From Arabidopsis thaliana (Eukaryota > Streptophyta > Magnoliopsida > Brassicales > Brassicaceae), in the NCBI RefSeq assembly GCF_000001735.4, contig NC_003070.9:19267971-19331970 (forward strand): a stretch of DNA of 64,000 bases, read 5' to 3'. Under the pieces are notes generated by a model. The model was not told the DNA's origin. It made no database searches and saw only the letters and a list, made by a program, of their open reading frames with translations. Shown here one piece after another: positions 37,304 through 49,534 of the stretch (the first letter of the stretch is position 1; every line of letters starts with the position of its first letter). A program made the position numbers and the translations under genes.

Positions 37304-37310
37304 TATAAAA
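37304..37310 (+). promoter_or_regulatory. TATA box of IAA18
   Basis: TATAAAA, followed after about 30 bp by a GA-repeat leader (37338-37359). It predicts a 5' UTR of roughly 360 bases before the start codon at 37700. No TGTCTC auxin element was noticed close by. Confidence 0.5.
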
Positions 37311-37699
37311 TCCAACTTCTTCTCCTTCAAGAATCTAGAGATAGAGAGAGAGAGAGAACACAAAGTGGGAAAAAAGATAAGAACCCACCATAAAGTTTTA
37401 ACATTTTTCCCTTCAAAAGGCGAAAGCTTTTGATTTGTATAAAAGTCCCACTTAATCACCTCTCTAGCTTCTCATTCCATTTCCATCTCCTCTCTTTTGT
37501 TTTCTAAGTTGCTTCAAGAGTTTTGGATAGTGTAGCAGAGAGATTTTAACTAATGGGTTTATAAAATTTTGTTCTTTTGCGTGAACAAGTTGTCAACTTC
37601 TAGACAGATTTTCTTTTTGAAGTGTTTTCTTGTCGAAATTCTTCTTCTTTTGGTCAAAGAACGCAAGATTCTTCTGTAGTTCCTCTAAAAAAAATCCTA

Positions 37700-39160
37700 A
37701 TGGAGGGTTATTCAAGAAACGGTGAAATCTCTCCGAAGCTGCTTGACTTGATGATTCCACAAGAGAGAAGAAATTGGTTTCACGATGAGAAAAACTCTGT
37801 TTTCAAAACAGAGGAGAAGAAGCTTGAGCTAAAGCTTGGACCACCTGGTGAAGAAGATGATGATGAATCGATGATAAGACACATGAAGAAAGAACCAAAA
37901 GACAAATCTATCCTCTCTCTCGCTGGCAAATACTTCTCTCCTTCTTCCACCAAAACCACATCCCATAAAAGGTTTTAAACTTCTCATCTCTTACTTTTTG
38001 TTTTTCTCTGTTTTGTATCCTTCTCACATGATGATATTCACTTGTTATTAGCCAATAAGGTCCCATCTATCTGCATAAACTTTGTTCTTGTCTGCTTAAG
38101 ATTGGATCTCAAAACTTTTCATCTTTTTACCCTTTTCCCATCTGAAAGTTTCAGTCTTTTTACTGCCCTAGTTTTCCTCTGTTTTTAACCTTGAGATTGT
38201 TCTTGTCTTACTAACAAGTTTTGTTTTGATGCCTTTGTGTTTTAAAGAACTGCTCCTGGTCCAGTGGTGGGATGGCCTCCGGTTCGATCCTTCAGGAAGA
38301 ATTTAGCTAGTGGAAGTTCTTCAAAGCTTGGAAATGACTCAACCACCTCCAATGGTGTTACCCTCAAGAACCAAAAGTGTGATGCTGCTGCTAAGACAAC
38401 AGAACCAAAGAGACAAGGAGGCATGTTTGTGAAGATCAACATGTATGGTGTTCCCATTGGTCGTAAAGTTGATCTCAGTGCTCATAATAGCTATGAGCAG
38501 TTATCTTTCACAGTTGACAAGCTCTTCAGAGGTCTTCTTGCAGGTAAATTTGAAACCTTTGTCTCTCTATTGATTATGGTTAAAAAAGGGTTGAATTTTG
38601 AACTCTAATTGTTCTTATTTTATCAGCTCAAAGAGACTTTCCATCATCCATAGAAGATGAAAAACCAATCACTGGATTATTAGATGGGAATGGAGAATAT
38701 ACTCTTACATATGAAGACAATGAAGGAGACAAGATGCTTGTAGGAGATGTTCCATGGCAGTAAGAATCTTTTCTTTTCTTTTTCGTTTTTTTCTGAATCT
38801 GAGTCAGCTTTTTGTTCTATCTAAAGGAGAAGTATTAGATTCCTAGTCACATATTTATTATATCTTAATCACAGTTTGATTAATAACAAACTTAGTTTGG
38901 TTAAGCTATTAAAGATTGTGGACTTTTTGATCACTAAAATTGATTATTTCTTAAATTGTCAGAATGTTTGTGTCTTCGGTGAAGAGGCTGCGTGTGATTA
39001 AAACTTCTGAGATTTCTTCAGCATTAACATGTAAGTGTAGGATTTTAATAACATTTTTTAGTTGTTTTGGTGACTCTTTTAAGTGAAGTTCTTAGAATGT
39101 TTTTTTGTTGTTTTGAAATTTGCAGATGGAAATGGTAAGCAAGAGAAAATGAGAAGATGA
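37700..39160 (+). CDS. IAA18: Aux/IAA transcriptional repressor IAA18 (AT1G51950)
   Basis: Five exons, 37700-37971, 38248-38543, 38627-38759, 38963-39030 and 39126-39160, give 267 residues, the length I recall for IAA18. Domain I is LELKLGPPG (EAR motif recruiting TOPLESS corepressors). Domain II is [11 protein letters not shown], the degron that TIR1/AFB receptors grip in the presence of auxin. Domains III/IV form the PB1 module ([16 protein letters not shown] with the conserved Lys, and later GDVPWQMF), used to bind ARF transcription factors and other Aux/IAAs. Two basic stretches (RRNWF region and KRLRVIK) suit nuclear localisation. The protein represses auxin-response genes until degraded. 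The degron is canonical, so the protein should be short-lived under auxin. Confidence 0.96.
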
Positions 39161-42100
39161 AGAAAAAGATCTTTTACAGCTTTTAAAGAAGTAGAGAGAT
39201 GTTATTAATTGCATTTTGCCTTTAAACTTTGATGAGTTTTTGGTCTTGGAAAAGTTTCTGATATAAGTCTGATGTACATTCTGGTTTGTTACATCTTCTT
39301 TTGGCTTTTGAGATATCATAGAGTTTTGTTGGAACTCAAAGACCAAACAGTGCAATGATGATTTTGGGGTCTTGAGTAAATTTACAAACCCTTTTAGGCA
39401 TATTATAATAGTCTTCTGTTTTTAAGTTTTGGTAATGATTATTCACACTTGATCAACACTTTTAAGTAATGTAACTCTCCCTATGTCAGCAAAGCATCCT
39501 TTTCGAAAAACGGAGAAAAGAAACAATCTTTTTCTCTGCCAAAAAGCTCTTTAGCTTTTATTAAATCTATACTTAGGGTATCCGCTATTGTAATGAACTA
39601 TGAGAGTGAAAGGTTTTAAAACATTGAACAACTTTTCTTTAAATGAGCTGTTAGGACAGATATTCAAACCATTGTCTAACCACATCTTTCATCTTTGTCT
39701 GGACTCTTGGGCAACAAAATTACAGACATCATTAGATTATCATCTTCTGATTATTGATCTACATATTTGATAATACTTGATATGATATAGTTTCTATGTA
39801 TAATCATCTCTAAATTTATGTTTCTAGTTTAGCTTTTGTGTTTCGTAGAATAGATATATAAAATAAAGGGTTGTTCATAAGCATATGTATTCATACGATC
39901 AAATCGTTTAAAAGGAAAAAAGGAAGAAAAAATTGGTGGGTATGGAATATTGATAAAGAGAGTACAAAATAGAAAAATTGAAGAGAAGTCTTTTTCGTTG
40001 AGAGTCTTGCCTAACTATTCGAAGCAGCAATATGAGACCTTATAGTTACTTTTTTCCTTTTGCCTTCGAAAATGTTCATTCTATATTCTTTTGAAGTCTA
40101 CAGTGATATTGATGGCCAATTGTGTTGTCCTCTCAACATTTTAGGACCACTCTATCTAGTCCAAAAAATTAATATTCTGGTTTTAAGTTCAAGTAATAAG
40201 CGACGTTTACTCTTGTACTGTAGTAACTTGTTTGGATCAAATAAATTTATCATTGAGTTAACGATAGAATAAAACCGAATTCTAAAGAAAATAAACTTGT
40301 ATTTGCTAGCGGAAATTTCTAAATTTAAGGAAAAGAAACCTGATGCGGAAGAAACTTCGAATTCTAAAGGAAAAATGTCCAATGGCAAAGCCCAAGTTAA
40401 AGAAAAGGAGACTTAATAGTTAATACTAATTAAAGGTCATTGTTTGCTGTAGAAAAGCCTTAATCAGAATGGGTAAAAGAATTGATGTTGTCGAGAAACA
40501 CTAGTCCACAGGGATATGAGATATGGAGTTGTTAGAAACTTCGAATTCTAAGGTATGCTTTTGTAGTGACATGCCATTCTAAATTCGAATGAAACTAGAG
40601 TTTCACATCGGTCTATAAAAGGAGAGATCGGGGAGAAGATAAGTCATATCCAACATCAATACCTAAGGAAACCGACGTTTAGTAGCGCTACCACTTTGTA
40701 TTTACAAGACAGTTCAGATTCTTGTTTGAAATCAAGTTCCAAGTAACTAACTTAATGTGAAACTGTTCGTTTTCAATAAGTTAACTTTACTGAATGTAAT
40801 GGTTGAATGATAAATAAATAGATAAATAAATATTCCAAATAAGAAAATATATTTCAATAAGCATTTTAACATTTAAAAGATATTTATCTTAATGTTGAAG
40901 ATTTTTTCTGAAAGATATAAAATTAATTTTCTTTAATTATTGAGTTTACTTTGGTAAAAAATAATTTGATTTCATTTTATGTTCACAAACTTAAAATATT
41001 GTGTTATAAACAGAAATTTTGTATTTGGAAAAAATCGAGTAGTATAGTGAACAAATCTTTAAGAGATGAATTTTCACAAGTTTGGTCACATACATAATAA
41101 AGTTGGTGTGTGTGTATGTGTTAGTATTGAAAATGTGTAATCCATTTAATTGAGTCATTGCCATTATTGGAGATACTTTGGTCAAATGTCTATACTGGTA
41201 ATAATACCAAAAAATTCAAATAAAAACGTTCAATTACCCCATTTTAACCGATCAATCAGTGCATTGATTATGTTTTAGCTATTAAGAAGGAAAAAATCTT
41301 CTCTTAATCAGCGTTCTTAATTAAATCGAGTTATAGAGTGAAATGTGACATTCTTTATTCGGTGACTCTTAACACATTAAGGCACTATTTGTTTTCTTAT
41401 TTCTGTGAGAAACAAATTTTGTAGGAGGCAGAGAAACCACTTTTGTCATTTGCAGGCGAGTGCTACTTTTAATTTATTTATTTAATCGTTTTTTAAGTGT
41501 AATTAACATTTCTGTTTTACTCTTTTGTCGATTCTTTGTCTGCAGATTGTTGTTCCATAACGTTTGGTTTCACGATGTTTTCCTCTTTTTTCCATTGTAT
41601 TTGAAGAAGTTTATGGATTGTGTTAAAAAGAATCCAATAAAAAATAATTATAATTTTTTTTGATATGTCTCTCCATGACATCATGTTTTGTCTTCTAATT
41701 CAGGTTTCACGAGGCTTTTGTCAGATTTTTTTCTTCTGTATTTTGAACCTTCCTTCTTTATTTTGTTCAAACCATGATCTTCTTTTTCTTCAAAACAATA
41801 TTTTTTGCCAACATTTATTTACTAGCCAAATCTTTCACACTGTGATATGTTTTGTCTTTACTATCATCCTCTACTCGAATAAATTATCAATTTATCGAGC
41901 TTGTTTTTCTGTTTATCTAATGATAAAATATACTGTATGATTTTATTTTAAATTAATAGGAATATAGGATAATGATTCTTACTTTTTTATATATAGACTG
42001 ATAACAAGTATTGTCAGTTCATTGCTGTTCAATTTTTTCTGTTTATCTAATGATTACAGTGTAAGAAAAATAATATATTTATCCATTTTGGTCATAGTAA

Positions 42101-42384
42101 TACTCTTCTTTTAGCTAGATTCATATCAACGCTCTATAGTAAAATGTTTTGGATTTTTGTGAGGAAATATAACCAAAGACAAAATGAAATTTTTAACAAG
42201 TGATAGAAACAAAGTTTGAAAGTAAATAAAATTTCAAATTAAATGCAATGAAGTTTTGTTTTTTTCTCTCTGCATACAAAACGTTTCTTTTTGGGTTATA
42301 CGTGAATTTCTCATTCTTTAACATTTCGAATCGTCACATCGCAGACTACCAAAACAAAAGTGTTCTTGATTCTTCCAAATCGAG
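39161..42384. other. Gene-free stretch between IAA18 and IQD27
   Basis: 3' UTR of IAA18, then AT-rich DNA. A GAAACTTCGAATTCTAA block recurs at about 40349 and 40538. Short frames at about 41460-41940 are Phe/Leu-rich by base composition only. No gene is supported. Confidence 0.5.
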
Positions 42385-43713
42385 ATGGGCAGAGCAGCAA
42401 GATGGTTTAAGGGCATGTTTGGCACGAAGAAGAGTAAAGATAGAAGCCACGTTTCCGGCGGAGACTCCGTCAAAGGCGGCGACCATTCCGGCGACTTCAA
42501 TGTTCCTAGGGACTCTGTTTTGTTGGGAACTATTTTGACGGATACAGAGAAAGATCAGAACAAGAACGCAATTGCGGTTGCAACCGCTACGGCCACTGCC
42601 GCAGACGCAGCGGTTTCGGCGGCTGTGGTTAGACTGACAAGTGAAGGAAGAGCGGGAGATATCATCATCACGAAGGAGGAGCGGTGGGCTGCGGTCAAAA
42701 TACAAAAAGTCTTCAGGGGCTCTTTGGTAATTTTTGCATCTTCAAAATGTTCTAAAATTTTGGCAAATGGTTTTGTTAAGTTCGAATTTTTGGTTATGAT
42801 ACAGTTTGAACGTTTTTCTTCATAGATTACAGTTTTAGCAAATGTGAATCATTAAAAGTGGAATAGTTGGTTTGAAAACAATTGTCAATTTCATTTTTTT
42901 TTTGGTTTTATGGTTAGGCGAGGAAAGCATTAAGAGCTTTGAAAGGTATAGTGAAGCTACAAGCATTAGTGAGAGGATACTTAGTAAGGAAACGCGCGGC
43001 CGCAATGTTGCAGAGCATACAAACTTTGATCAGAGTCCAAACCGCTATGCGATCAAAACGCATCAATCGCAGCCTCAACAAAGAGTACAACAACATGTTT
43101 CAACCTCGACAATCCTTTGTAAAGAACTATTCTCATTTCCATTGGCTCTCTTTTTTTCTTTAAGCCAAAACAAGACTTAAAGTGTGTCCTCTGTTTGTAG
43201 GATAAGTTTGATGAAGCAACGTTCGATGACAGAAGAACAAAGATTGTAGAGAAGGACGATAGATACATGAGAAGATCAAGTTCAAGATCAAGATCTAGAC
43301 AAGTGCACAATGTTGTTTCAATGTCTGACTATGAAGGCGATTTTGTTTACAAAGGGAATGATTTGGAGTTGTGTTTCTCGGATGAGAAGTGGAAGTTTGC
43401 TACCGCGCAGAACACGCCGAGATTATTGCATCACCATTCTGCTAATAATCGCTATTATGTAATGCAGTCTCCAGCTAAGAGTGTTGGTGGAAAGGCTTTG
43501 TGTGACTATGAAAGCAGTGTGAGTACTCCTGGCTACATGGAGAAAACTAAGTCCTTTAAGGCAAAAGTGCGTTCACACAGCGCACCGCGCCAGCGATCTG
43601 AGAGGCAGAGGTTGTCGCTAGATGAAGTTATGGCCTCTAAGAGTAGCGTTAGCGGTGTGAGTATGTCGCATCAGCATCCACCACGCCATTCTTGTTCCTG
43701 TGATCCGCTTTAA
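42385..43713 (+). CDS. IQD27: IQ67-domain calmodulin-binding protein IQD27 (AT1G51960)
   Basis: Three exons, 42385-42726, 42918-43118 and 43201-43713, give 351 residues. N-terminus [17 protein letters not shown] is the typical IQD start. The IQ67 domain spans the exon 1/2 junction: IQ motifs begin at [11 protein letters not shown] and LVRGYLVRK and continue to VQTAMRSKR, with the characteristic intron splitting the first motif after RGSL. The C-terminus is basic and Ser-rich and ends near [12 protein letters not shown] proteins are calmodulin-binding scaffolds that associate with microtubules and membrane domains and shape cells. The conserved intron position and length leave little doubt about the family; cell-specific function is not visible. 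Confidence 0.95.
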
Positions 43714-44107
43714 CTTAACTTCCATGGATAAATTTTACCATTTTTAATCTTCCTTTCCTTTTGTTGGCAAATGTAACCTTGTTCTCTGAAGTTCTAATGT
43801 CACTAATTTAAGAACAAGCAAACATCAAGCAGTTCTAATTTCTTCTGAAAACTCATCAATCTAAAGATAACATTACAATAGCCGTAAGAGTAAAAACCTT
43901 CAAACACCAATGTGTTATTCTCCTGTTTCAAAATTTTCAGTTTCGAGTACTAGTTCGCACAAACTTGAAAGCGCAGATTATAATACTAACCTGATCATCA
44001 AACAGAGCAATACGGAGAAGACATGATTTTTGAATAGCGCATTAGAAACTCAAGATTATGCAGTTTTCATTCTTCACTTAAGGATCATTCTCACACTATT
44101 TTACTGA
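43714..44107. other. Convergent 3' intergenic spacer
   Basis: Between the stop codons of IQD27 (plus) and the PPR gene (minus). It should hold both 3' UTRs. Nothing else seen. Confidence 0.5.
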
Positions 44108-46175
44108 CTACAAAGGGCTGACAACCCACCCCGTTATCGGATTCTTCCTACGGATACGAGATTTTCCATGAGAGACAGACTGCAACCGTTCAAGCACAGT
44201 GTAGGTAATGGAATCCGGTGTGAGTCCTTGCTGTTTCATCTTTGAGTATAGATCAACTGCTTCTGCGGTTCTCCCGTTCTTCTCTAGACAATCAAGCAAA
44301 ATGTTGTACGTTACAATGTTTGGTTGACACCCTTTAACAAGCATCTCTTCGAACAAACTATACGCCATTTCGACTCTCTCTGTTTTCCCAAAACATTCCA
44401 TCAGAGTGCTGTATGTGACCACATCAGGGTTTAATCCTTTTTCTTGCATCTCCTTGAATCTCACATGGGCTTCATCAACATCACCGTTCTTCCCCAAACA
44501 ATTAATCAAAGAGTTGTAAGAAATAATGTCGGGTTTACAATCACTCCTCTCAAGCTCCTCAAATATGTTAATAGCCTCATCAACTTCTCCTACCCGGCCA
44601 AAACTAGCGATAAGTATATTATAGGTGAATATATCCGGAGAAGGACCGTCCTTTTTCATTTTCTCAAAGAGATCATGAATATGAGATATTTGCTTTAGCT
44701 TCCCGAGCGCCGAGAACACAGTGTTATACATCATAGTATCAGTTACCACACCTTTCTCATGAATCTTGCTCAACATCTCTATCGCTTCAATGGTTTTACC
44801 CGCACCACACAAACTCTCAAGCATCGACATGTAACTATCTCTCTCTCCTTTCACAGGGAAGCTCCACATATCACAAAACAGCCTGTGAGCCTCACTTACA
44901 TGCCCTAACTTGCTCAACGTTCTAACCAAATAAGAATATATCCCCTGAGTCATATACCTTTTCGAAATCTCCACAACTCCATCTAACCTCACAAGCTGAC
45001 CTTCAGCAACTAAAAGATTCAAAAGAAGACTATACGTATACTCATTCGGCCGACAACCCGTTTCCACCATTCTAGAGAAAACCTGAATCGCCTTATCAAC
45101 CATTTTGCCTTTCGCAAGAACTTGCATCAAAGTATTATAACCAACAACATTAAGCGTAAGCCCTTCAGTAATCATCTCATTAAATAAACCAACAGCTTCA
45201 TCACACTTCCCAATCCTCCCCATAGTCCTGATCATAATCGTGTAAGTATACTCATCTCTTCTACAATGCCTCTTCTTCATATCTTCAAAAACTTGACAAG
45301 CCTGATCAATCTGACAAAAGGCTGCACACAATTATACATAAAAACCAAAACTTTACTTAAGAGAGTTAGTTCTATGAGTGAAAAAACAAGTGAGAGCTCT
45401 CTCAAAAAGCAAGTACCTTTTCATCTTTAGCTAAAGCATCAAGCAACATATTGTAAGCAAAGATGTCAAGTTTATGTCCTCCTCTTCTAATCTCACAATA
45501 CACATCAAAAGCTTTAGAATAATCACGAGATCTTAAGTAAGCTTGAAGGAGACACTTGTAAGTGAAAGAGTTCATCTTTAAATCCCATTTCTTCACCAAT
45601 CTTAAACACATTTGTAAATCTTCCGTGTTACCAAAGAAACCTATTAAGATATTCACAGTTGATATGTTTCCATGGACGTTTGATTTCACCATGGAATCGA
45701 GAATCGAACGAACACGATCGAATCTGTCTGGAAGATTTGACCTTGAGAGGATTAAGATGATACGATTGTAAAGGAAAGGGTCATTTTGTGAGTAAGGGCA
45801 AAGAGAAGGGACTAATTTGAAAAATTCCACGGCGAGGAGAGGTGAATTTAGGGATTTGAGAATCTCTGAAGCTTCGTCGGGTGTGAGTGAGAGTGAGAGA
45901 GAAGAGAGGTAATCAGAGAGATCAGAGAAAGCATCGGAGAGATTAGAGGCTCCGGTGATGAGATTTGTGGCTCGGCAGATTAGATGACGGCGAGGTAGAG
46001 GGTAGCCACGTACGTCGGCGGGAAGAGGATTAGGAAGAGAAACTTCGGCGGAGAGAGATCGGCCGGAGGGAGATGATGAAGTGACTTTGGCGACATACTT
46101 TGTGGCATAGTGACGTCGGTTAGGTCTGGTGATTGTATTGACGGAGTTGAAGAAACGGCGGCGGAGAAGCTTCAT
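44108..46175 (-). CDS. ABO5: Mitochondrial PPR protein ABO5 (AT1G51965)
   Basis: Two exons, 46175-45417 and 45310-44108, join in phase 0 (KDEK to IDQACQ) to 653 residues. The intron interrupts a PPR repeat. N-terminus MKLLRRRFFNSVNTITRPN is Arg-rich, without acidic residues, as expected of a mitochondrial transit peptide. At least a dozen P-type pentatricopeptide repeats follow (for example YTYTIMIRTMGRIGKCDEA, PDIFTYNILIASFGRVGEVD, PDVVTYSTLMECFGKTERVE). No E/DYW or SMR extension is present, so it is a P-class protein, expected to bind RNA rather than edit. ABO5 is known to be needed for splicing of mitochondrial nad2 intron 3 and its loss gives ABA hypersensitivity. The symbol rests on position and length. 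Confidence 0.93.
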
Positions 46176-46257
46176 TTTGCGGCGGAGAAGGATACGAGTT
46201 CTCTCTTCAGTTGAATTGAAACTCGAGAGGTAAAGGAGATGAATCTTTTCGTTTAAA

Positions 46258-46297
46258 TGGGCCTTAAAATTGATTAGAGCATTGAAATTAATGGGCC
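46258..46297 (-). promoter_or_regulatory. Paired site II (TGGGCC) elements upstream of ABO5
   Basis: TGGGCC occurs at 46258-46263 and 46292-46297, 83-122 bp before the start codon. Such motifs bind TCP factors and are common in promoters of plant mitochondrial and ribosomal genes. Confidence 0.55.
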
Positions 46298-46571
46298 TTA
46301 CAAAAACGATTTGTTTTATTTTGTAACATGTTGGATTTTTTTTTCTTTTTCTTTCATTGTTCTATTGAGAGAAGTTGAGATATTTAGTTCACATCATAAA
46401 TTTTGCAAATTGTTTTAGGTGAGATTGCTATAGATTGGTTGTTTTTTTTGTTCTTTTTGCAAGTTGTTTCGAATAATTATGATGACTATAACTTAAAAAA
46501 GAAATAAAATACTGTAATTAAAATTTAAAACCCCTAAATAAATATCTTCTGTGATAGTTGAAAAGAGAAAA

Positions 46572-46946
46572 CTAGTTAATATGGTGAAATAAAAATCTTC
46601 GAGACCACTTATCCCACATAAGTCCAATTTCATCGTCTGGTTTGTAACATTTAGCTTTAACCATATTGTACCATCCTCCTCTGAACATACAGTTGCCTCT
46701 GCACTTGACCAGTGTTAATGTGTAATCATCAGATTCAGGACCTTCCTCTATAATATGGACTTTCACTTCAACACCGTTTCCCAAATTCTTGACCAAACCA
46801 CGTTCCATCTGCCGAATTATTTTTTCAAAATCTTGTTTAGGTAGAATAATAAAACCATTATTAAGATCACTCTCGGTTAAATTCTTCTTTAGAACCCATG
46901 GATCATATGGAGCTAAACCCAATTCCAAATCGAGTTCTTGAGCCAT
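46572..46946 (-). CDS. Small B3-domain protein (probably AT1G51970)
   Basis: A single-exon 124-residue protein. It opens MAQELDLELGLAPYDPW; the LDLELGL stretch resembles an EAR-type repression motif. The body DPWVLKKNLTESDLNNGFII...LPKQDFEKII...GVEVKVHI...GNCMFRGGWYNMVKAKCYKP...LMWDKWSRRFLF follows the B3 DNA-binding fold of the small, fast-evolving REM/DUF313-like group, ending with the Phe-rich last strand. It is short compared with most B3 proteins, having one domain and no tail. DNA binding is plausible but unproven. A nuclear repressor role would fit the N-terminal motif; that is inference. Confidence 0.85.
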   Translation of the reverse strand: MAQELDLELGLAPYDPWVLKKNLTESDLNNGFIILPKQDFEKIIRQMERGLVKNLGNGVEVKVHIIEEGPESDDYTLTLVKCRGNCMFRGGWYNMVKAKCYKPDDEIGLMWDKWSRRFLFHHIN

Positions 46947-47388
46947 CCCTGCTAAAATATAGGAATCTTAATTATTCATTTGTGAATGTTAATAGTGAGA
47001 TTGAGAAATAAAGATCATACCTATGTTTTATATATAGTTTTCCGATCAAAATAGTCTTTCCTTTTTCAGTTGTTACGCTTTTTAGTACTTTTCCGTTTAA
47101 GAAGTTTACATTTTTGTCATCCTACAGGTGTTTCAAACATTTTGCTCAAACTTTACAATCTTTTGTTTTCTTTATACGAATGTTACCGACTTACCGTTTA
47201 TGTTTATATGTACACAAATCGTTTTACATTACTACAAAAATTATAGTTTTACAATTTCTATTTTTTTCTCGTCCAAAAACGCTTTGGTACGATTCATGTG
47301 GAAGTTTTACATTTCTTTTTTACACGTCTCGTTCTTGAATAAAAACAAATTAATAATTAGCAAAAACTTCGTTTACATCCAAAATAAT
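46947..47388. other. Intergenic DNA upstream of the B3 gene
   Basis: Promoter of the B3 gene and AT-rich sequence. Overlapping Phe/Tyr-rich frames on the plus strand reflect base composition. Nothing else seen. Confidence 0.45.
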
Positions 47389-47490
47389 TGACACACGGTT
47401 CTAGTACCATTGATGTTGTTTGCGGTACACGTAATAAAATATTATTTAGTGGAATACAAATACTATTGACTTGAAAAATGGAGAGAGACA
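47389..47490. repeat. Dispersed 100-bp repeat, copy A
   Basis: Matches 55442-55536 in the same orientation (TTCTA, GTACCA, GTTGTTTGC, TACACGTA, ATTATTTA, TGGAATACAAATACT, GGAGAGA). The two copies are 8 kb apart. Origin unknown. Confidence 0.7.
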
Positions 47491-47507
47491 TGCTTAGGTA
47501 TCCAATG

Positions 47508-47873
47508 TGTTGGAAATTGATCCTATACTTAACCCTACTTGAGAGATGAGATCAAGAGAAGAGTGGAGAAGATGATAAGAGACTGCAACAAAGAAAGAAG
47601 AAGAGATCGTAGAAGATGAAGATGTACAAGAGAGAGCTTTGTCGTAAGAAGAAGAAGAACTGAAGAAGTACAAAGAAGAAAGACACAAATGGGCCATGTG
47701 TTATATGTTAAGCCCAAATGTTAAGTGGGCTGTCTTGTGTGGTGTTAAGACAAAACAATTAAGCTAAGTAGGTTAAAAGTAGTACAGTATAAATATGCTT
47801 TGTAATGAATCTAGACAAGCTAAGGAAATTAAGAAGAAAAAGATTAAGCGGCAGATAAAGAGAGATTCCAACC
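47508..47873. mobile_element. Solo LTR, Ty1/copia-like, 366 bp
   Basis: Starts TGTTGGAA and ends TTCCAACC (expected TTCCAACA, one terminal change), flanked by the 5-bp direct repeat CAATG at 47503-47507 and 47874-47878. A TATAAATA box lies inside (about 47790), followed by a short transcribed-type region. No internal retrotransposon sequence is present, so it is the product of recombination between two LTRs. Copia family is inferred from size and ends. Confidence 0.85.
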
Positions 47874-48294
47874 CAATGATCTCCATGCTAATTGGCCAAT
47901 AATTTTCCTATTTTTTTAGGTGTGGAGCTGAAGTTTCTTCTTTCGTTTTTTAGATGTAATTAGGCGTTTTAGTTTTACGAATGACTAACAACGCTAGTAA
48001 CAAACTTTGAGATTCGCTTATAAGATAATCACATATGCGTGTTTAGTCTCAAAGGAACAAAACTTGGACCTTATTTTATCCATAGTTTGCCTTGGCTGGA
48101 ACAATATCTCAAACCAAGGATGGTCAGTGGTAATTCTGCACCAATCAAGTCAATCGATCACTATGGAAATCCAAATCTATAGGTGATCAAACTTCTTGGG
48201 AAGAACTAACACTCTATGGATTCCCATCTAAGAAATGCCAAAAAGAGAAAGTGAGACGAACAATTTGTTGCAATGTGTGCAGGAACAAGCTCTA

Positions 48295-48930
48295 ATAACT
48301 AATTATTTATTGGAATTAAAATAAATAAATAAAAGTAAATATTTCTCGTCAGAATTTTTGTCAAAATTTTCCCGCCAAAATTTTTTTTGTCAAAAACTTT
48401 TCGTAAAACAATTCTCGCCAAATTTCTTTTTGTCAAAATTTTCCTGTCAAAAATATTCAGTAAGACAACTACAAAATTCGGGTAGGATTTCACGTAATTC
48501 ACGAATGCTTTCACAAATAAAAATTTCGTGAAACCTTTCCTAAATTTAGTGAAATCCTTCCTAAATTTCGTAGAATCCTTTCTAAATTTCAGAAAATGAT
48601 TATTTGAAAGATTCCACGAAATTCAAGAATAATTCTACAAATGTCACGAAGGGTTTCACAAAAAAAATATGTTCTAAATTTCGTGAAACCCTTCCTGAAT
48701 TACTTAGAATCTTTCCTAAATTTTGTAATATGCGTCTTGAATTTTTTTTTTAGGCGGAATTTTTTTGACAAAAATTATTTTTGGGGAAAAATATTTTCGG
48801 GTTTTTTTTTGACGAAAAAATATTGTAGGGAATTTTTTTGCGGGAATATATTGTCGGGAATTTTTGGTAATGAATTTTTTGGGTATTTATGAATTGTTTT
48901 AGTCATTAATTTTAATAATTAAATAGAAAA
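48295..48930. repeat. Foldback sequence with satellite-like core
   Basis: Outer arms (about 48295-48450 and 48745-48930) are imperfect inverted copies made of GTCAAAATTTTCCCGCC-like units. The centre (48480-48730) is a run of diverged repeats such as CCTAAATTTCGTGAAA and its inverse. No gene. The next stretch, 48931-49140, repeats GTGCTATTTGTG four times and resembles subterminal repeats of MULE/VANDAL-type elements. Confidence 0.6.
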
Positions 48931-49140
48931 TAATTATTTGAGTGCTATTTGTGTCTAAAAAACTTTTTAATGCAAATTTTGTCCAAAAAACTTAAAAGTG
49001 TGCTATTTGTGGGAATTTCTTTTATTTATATTTAAAATTTAATTAAAGTTTTGAGTGCTATTTGTGAAATTTTTCAAAATAGATGCTATTTTTTGAAGAA
49101 AAACGTTTTAGTGCTATTTTTGTCAATCTCTTTTTTTTTT

Positions 49141-49409
49141 ACCGTAATTCTTCGTTTCAAAGAATTGTGTCTAACTATCCCAACTTGTTGTCTTGGATTT
49201 GCAAAAAATGGTTCAAAATATTGTAATTATTCATCATAACTATATCCAAATATATAAATATATTGGCAAAATTAAAAAGAATTTGATCTATCTTTAATAA
49301 AACATAAGGAAAAAATAATAAAGAAAAAGAGAAAAAACCATAATGAAAACAAACCATTTTAAAAGTAGCTCATAATTTCAATTAAATAGAAATTACAATA
49401 TACTTTAAA

Positions 49410-49441
<32 letters not shown>

Positions 49442-49534
49442 AACATATTTTTAAACATTCTTTTTAATTTATATGTAATATTGTTAAGAACTTAAGAGTT
49501 TTGAGTTTACTATATGATGAAGATATAAATAACA
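49141..49534. other. AT-rich DNA with (TA)n microsatellite
   Basis: A TA tract at about 49411-49434. Otherwise the 3' flank of the F-box gene, nothing else seen. Confidence 0.5.

Noticed and set aside
40590..40620. CACATCGG plus TATAAAAG, like the upstream element and TATA box of a plant snRNA gene
   Set aside because: Spacing between the two motifs is only a few bases instead of about 30, and no snRNA sequence follows.
41460..41940. Two Phe/Leu-rich plus-strand frames between IAA18 and IQD27
   Set aside because: Composition follows T-rich DNA; no signal of a family, start context or splice partners.
42914..43310. Minus-strand frames across IQD27
   Set aside because: Opposite strand of the IQ67-coding exons; no independent support.
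48299..48892. Frames of 71 and 83 residues in the 48.3-48.9 kb region
   Set aside because: They run through inverted satellite-like repeats and are Phe/Asn/Lys-rich by composition.
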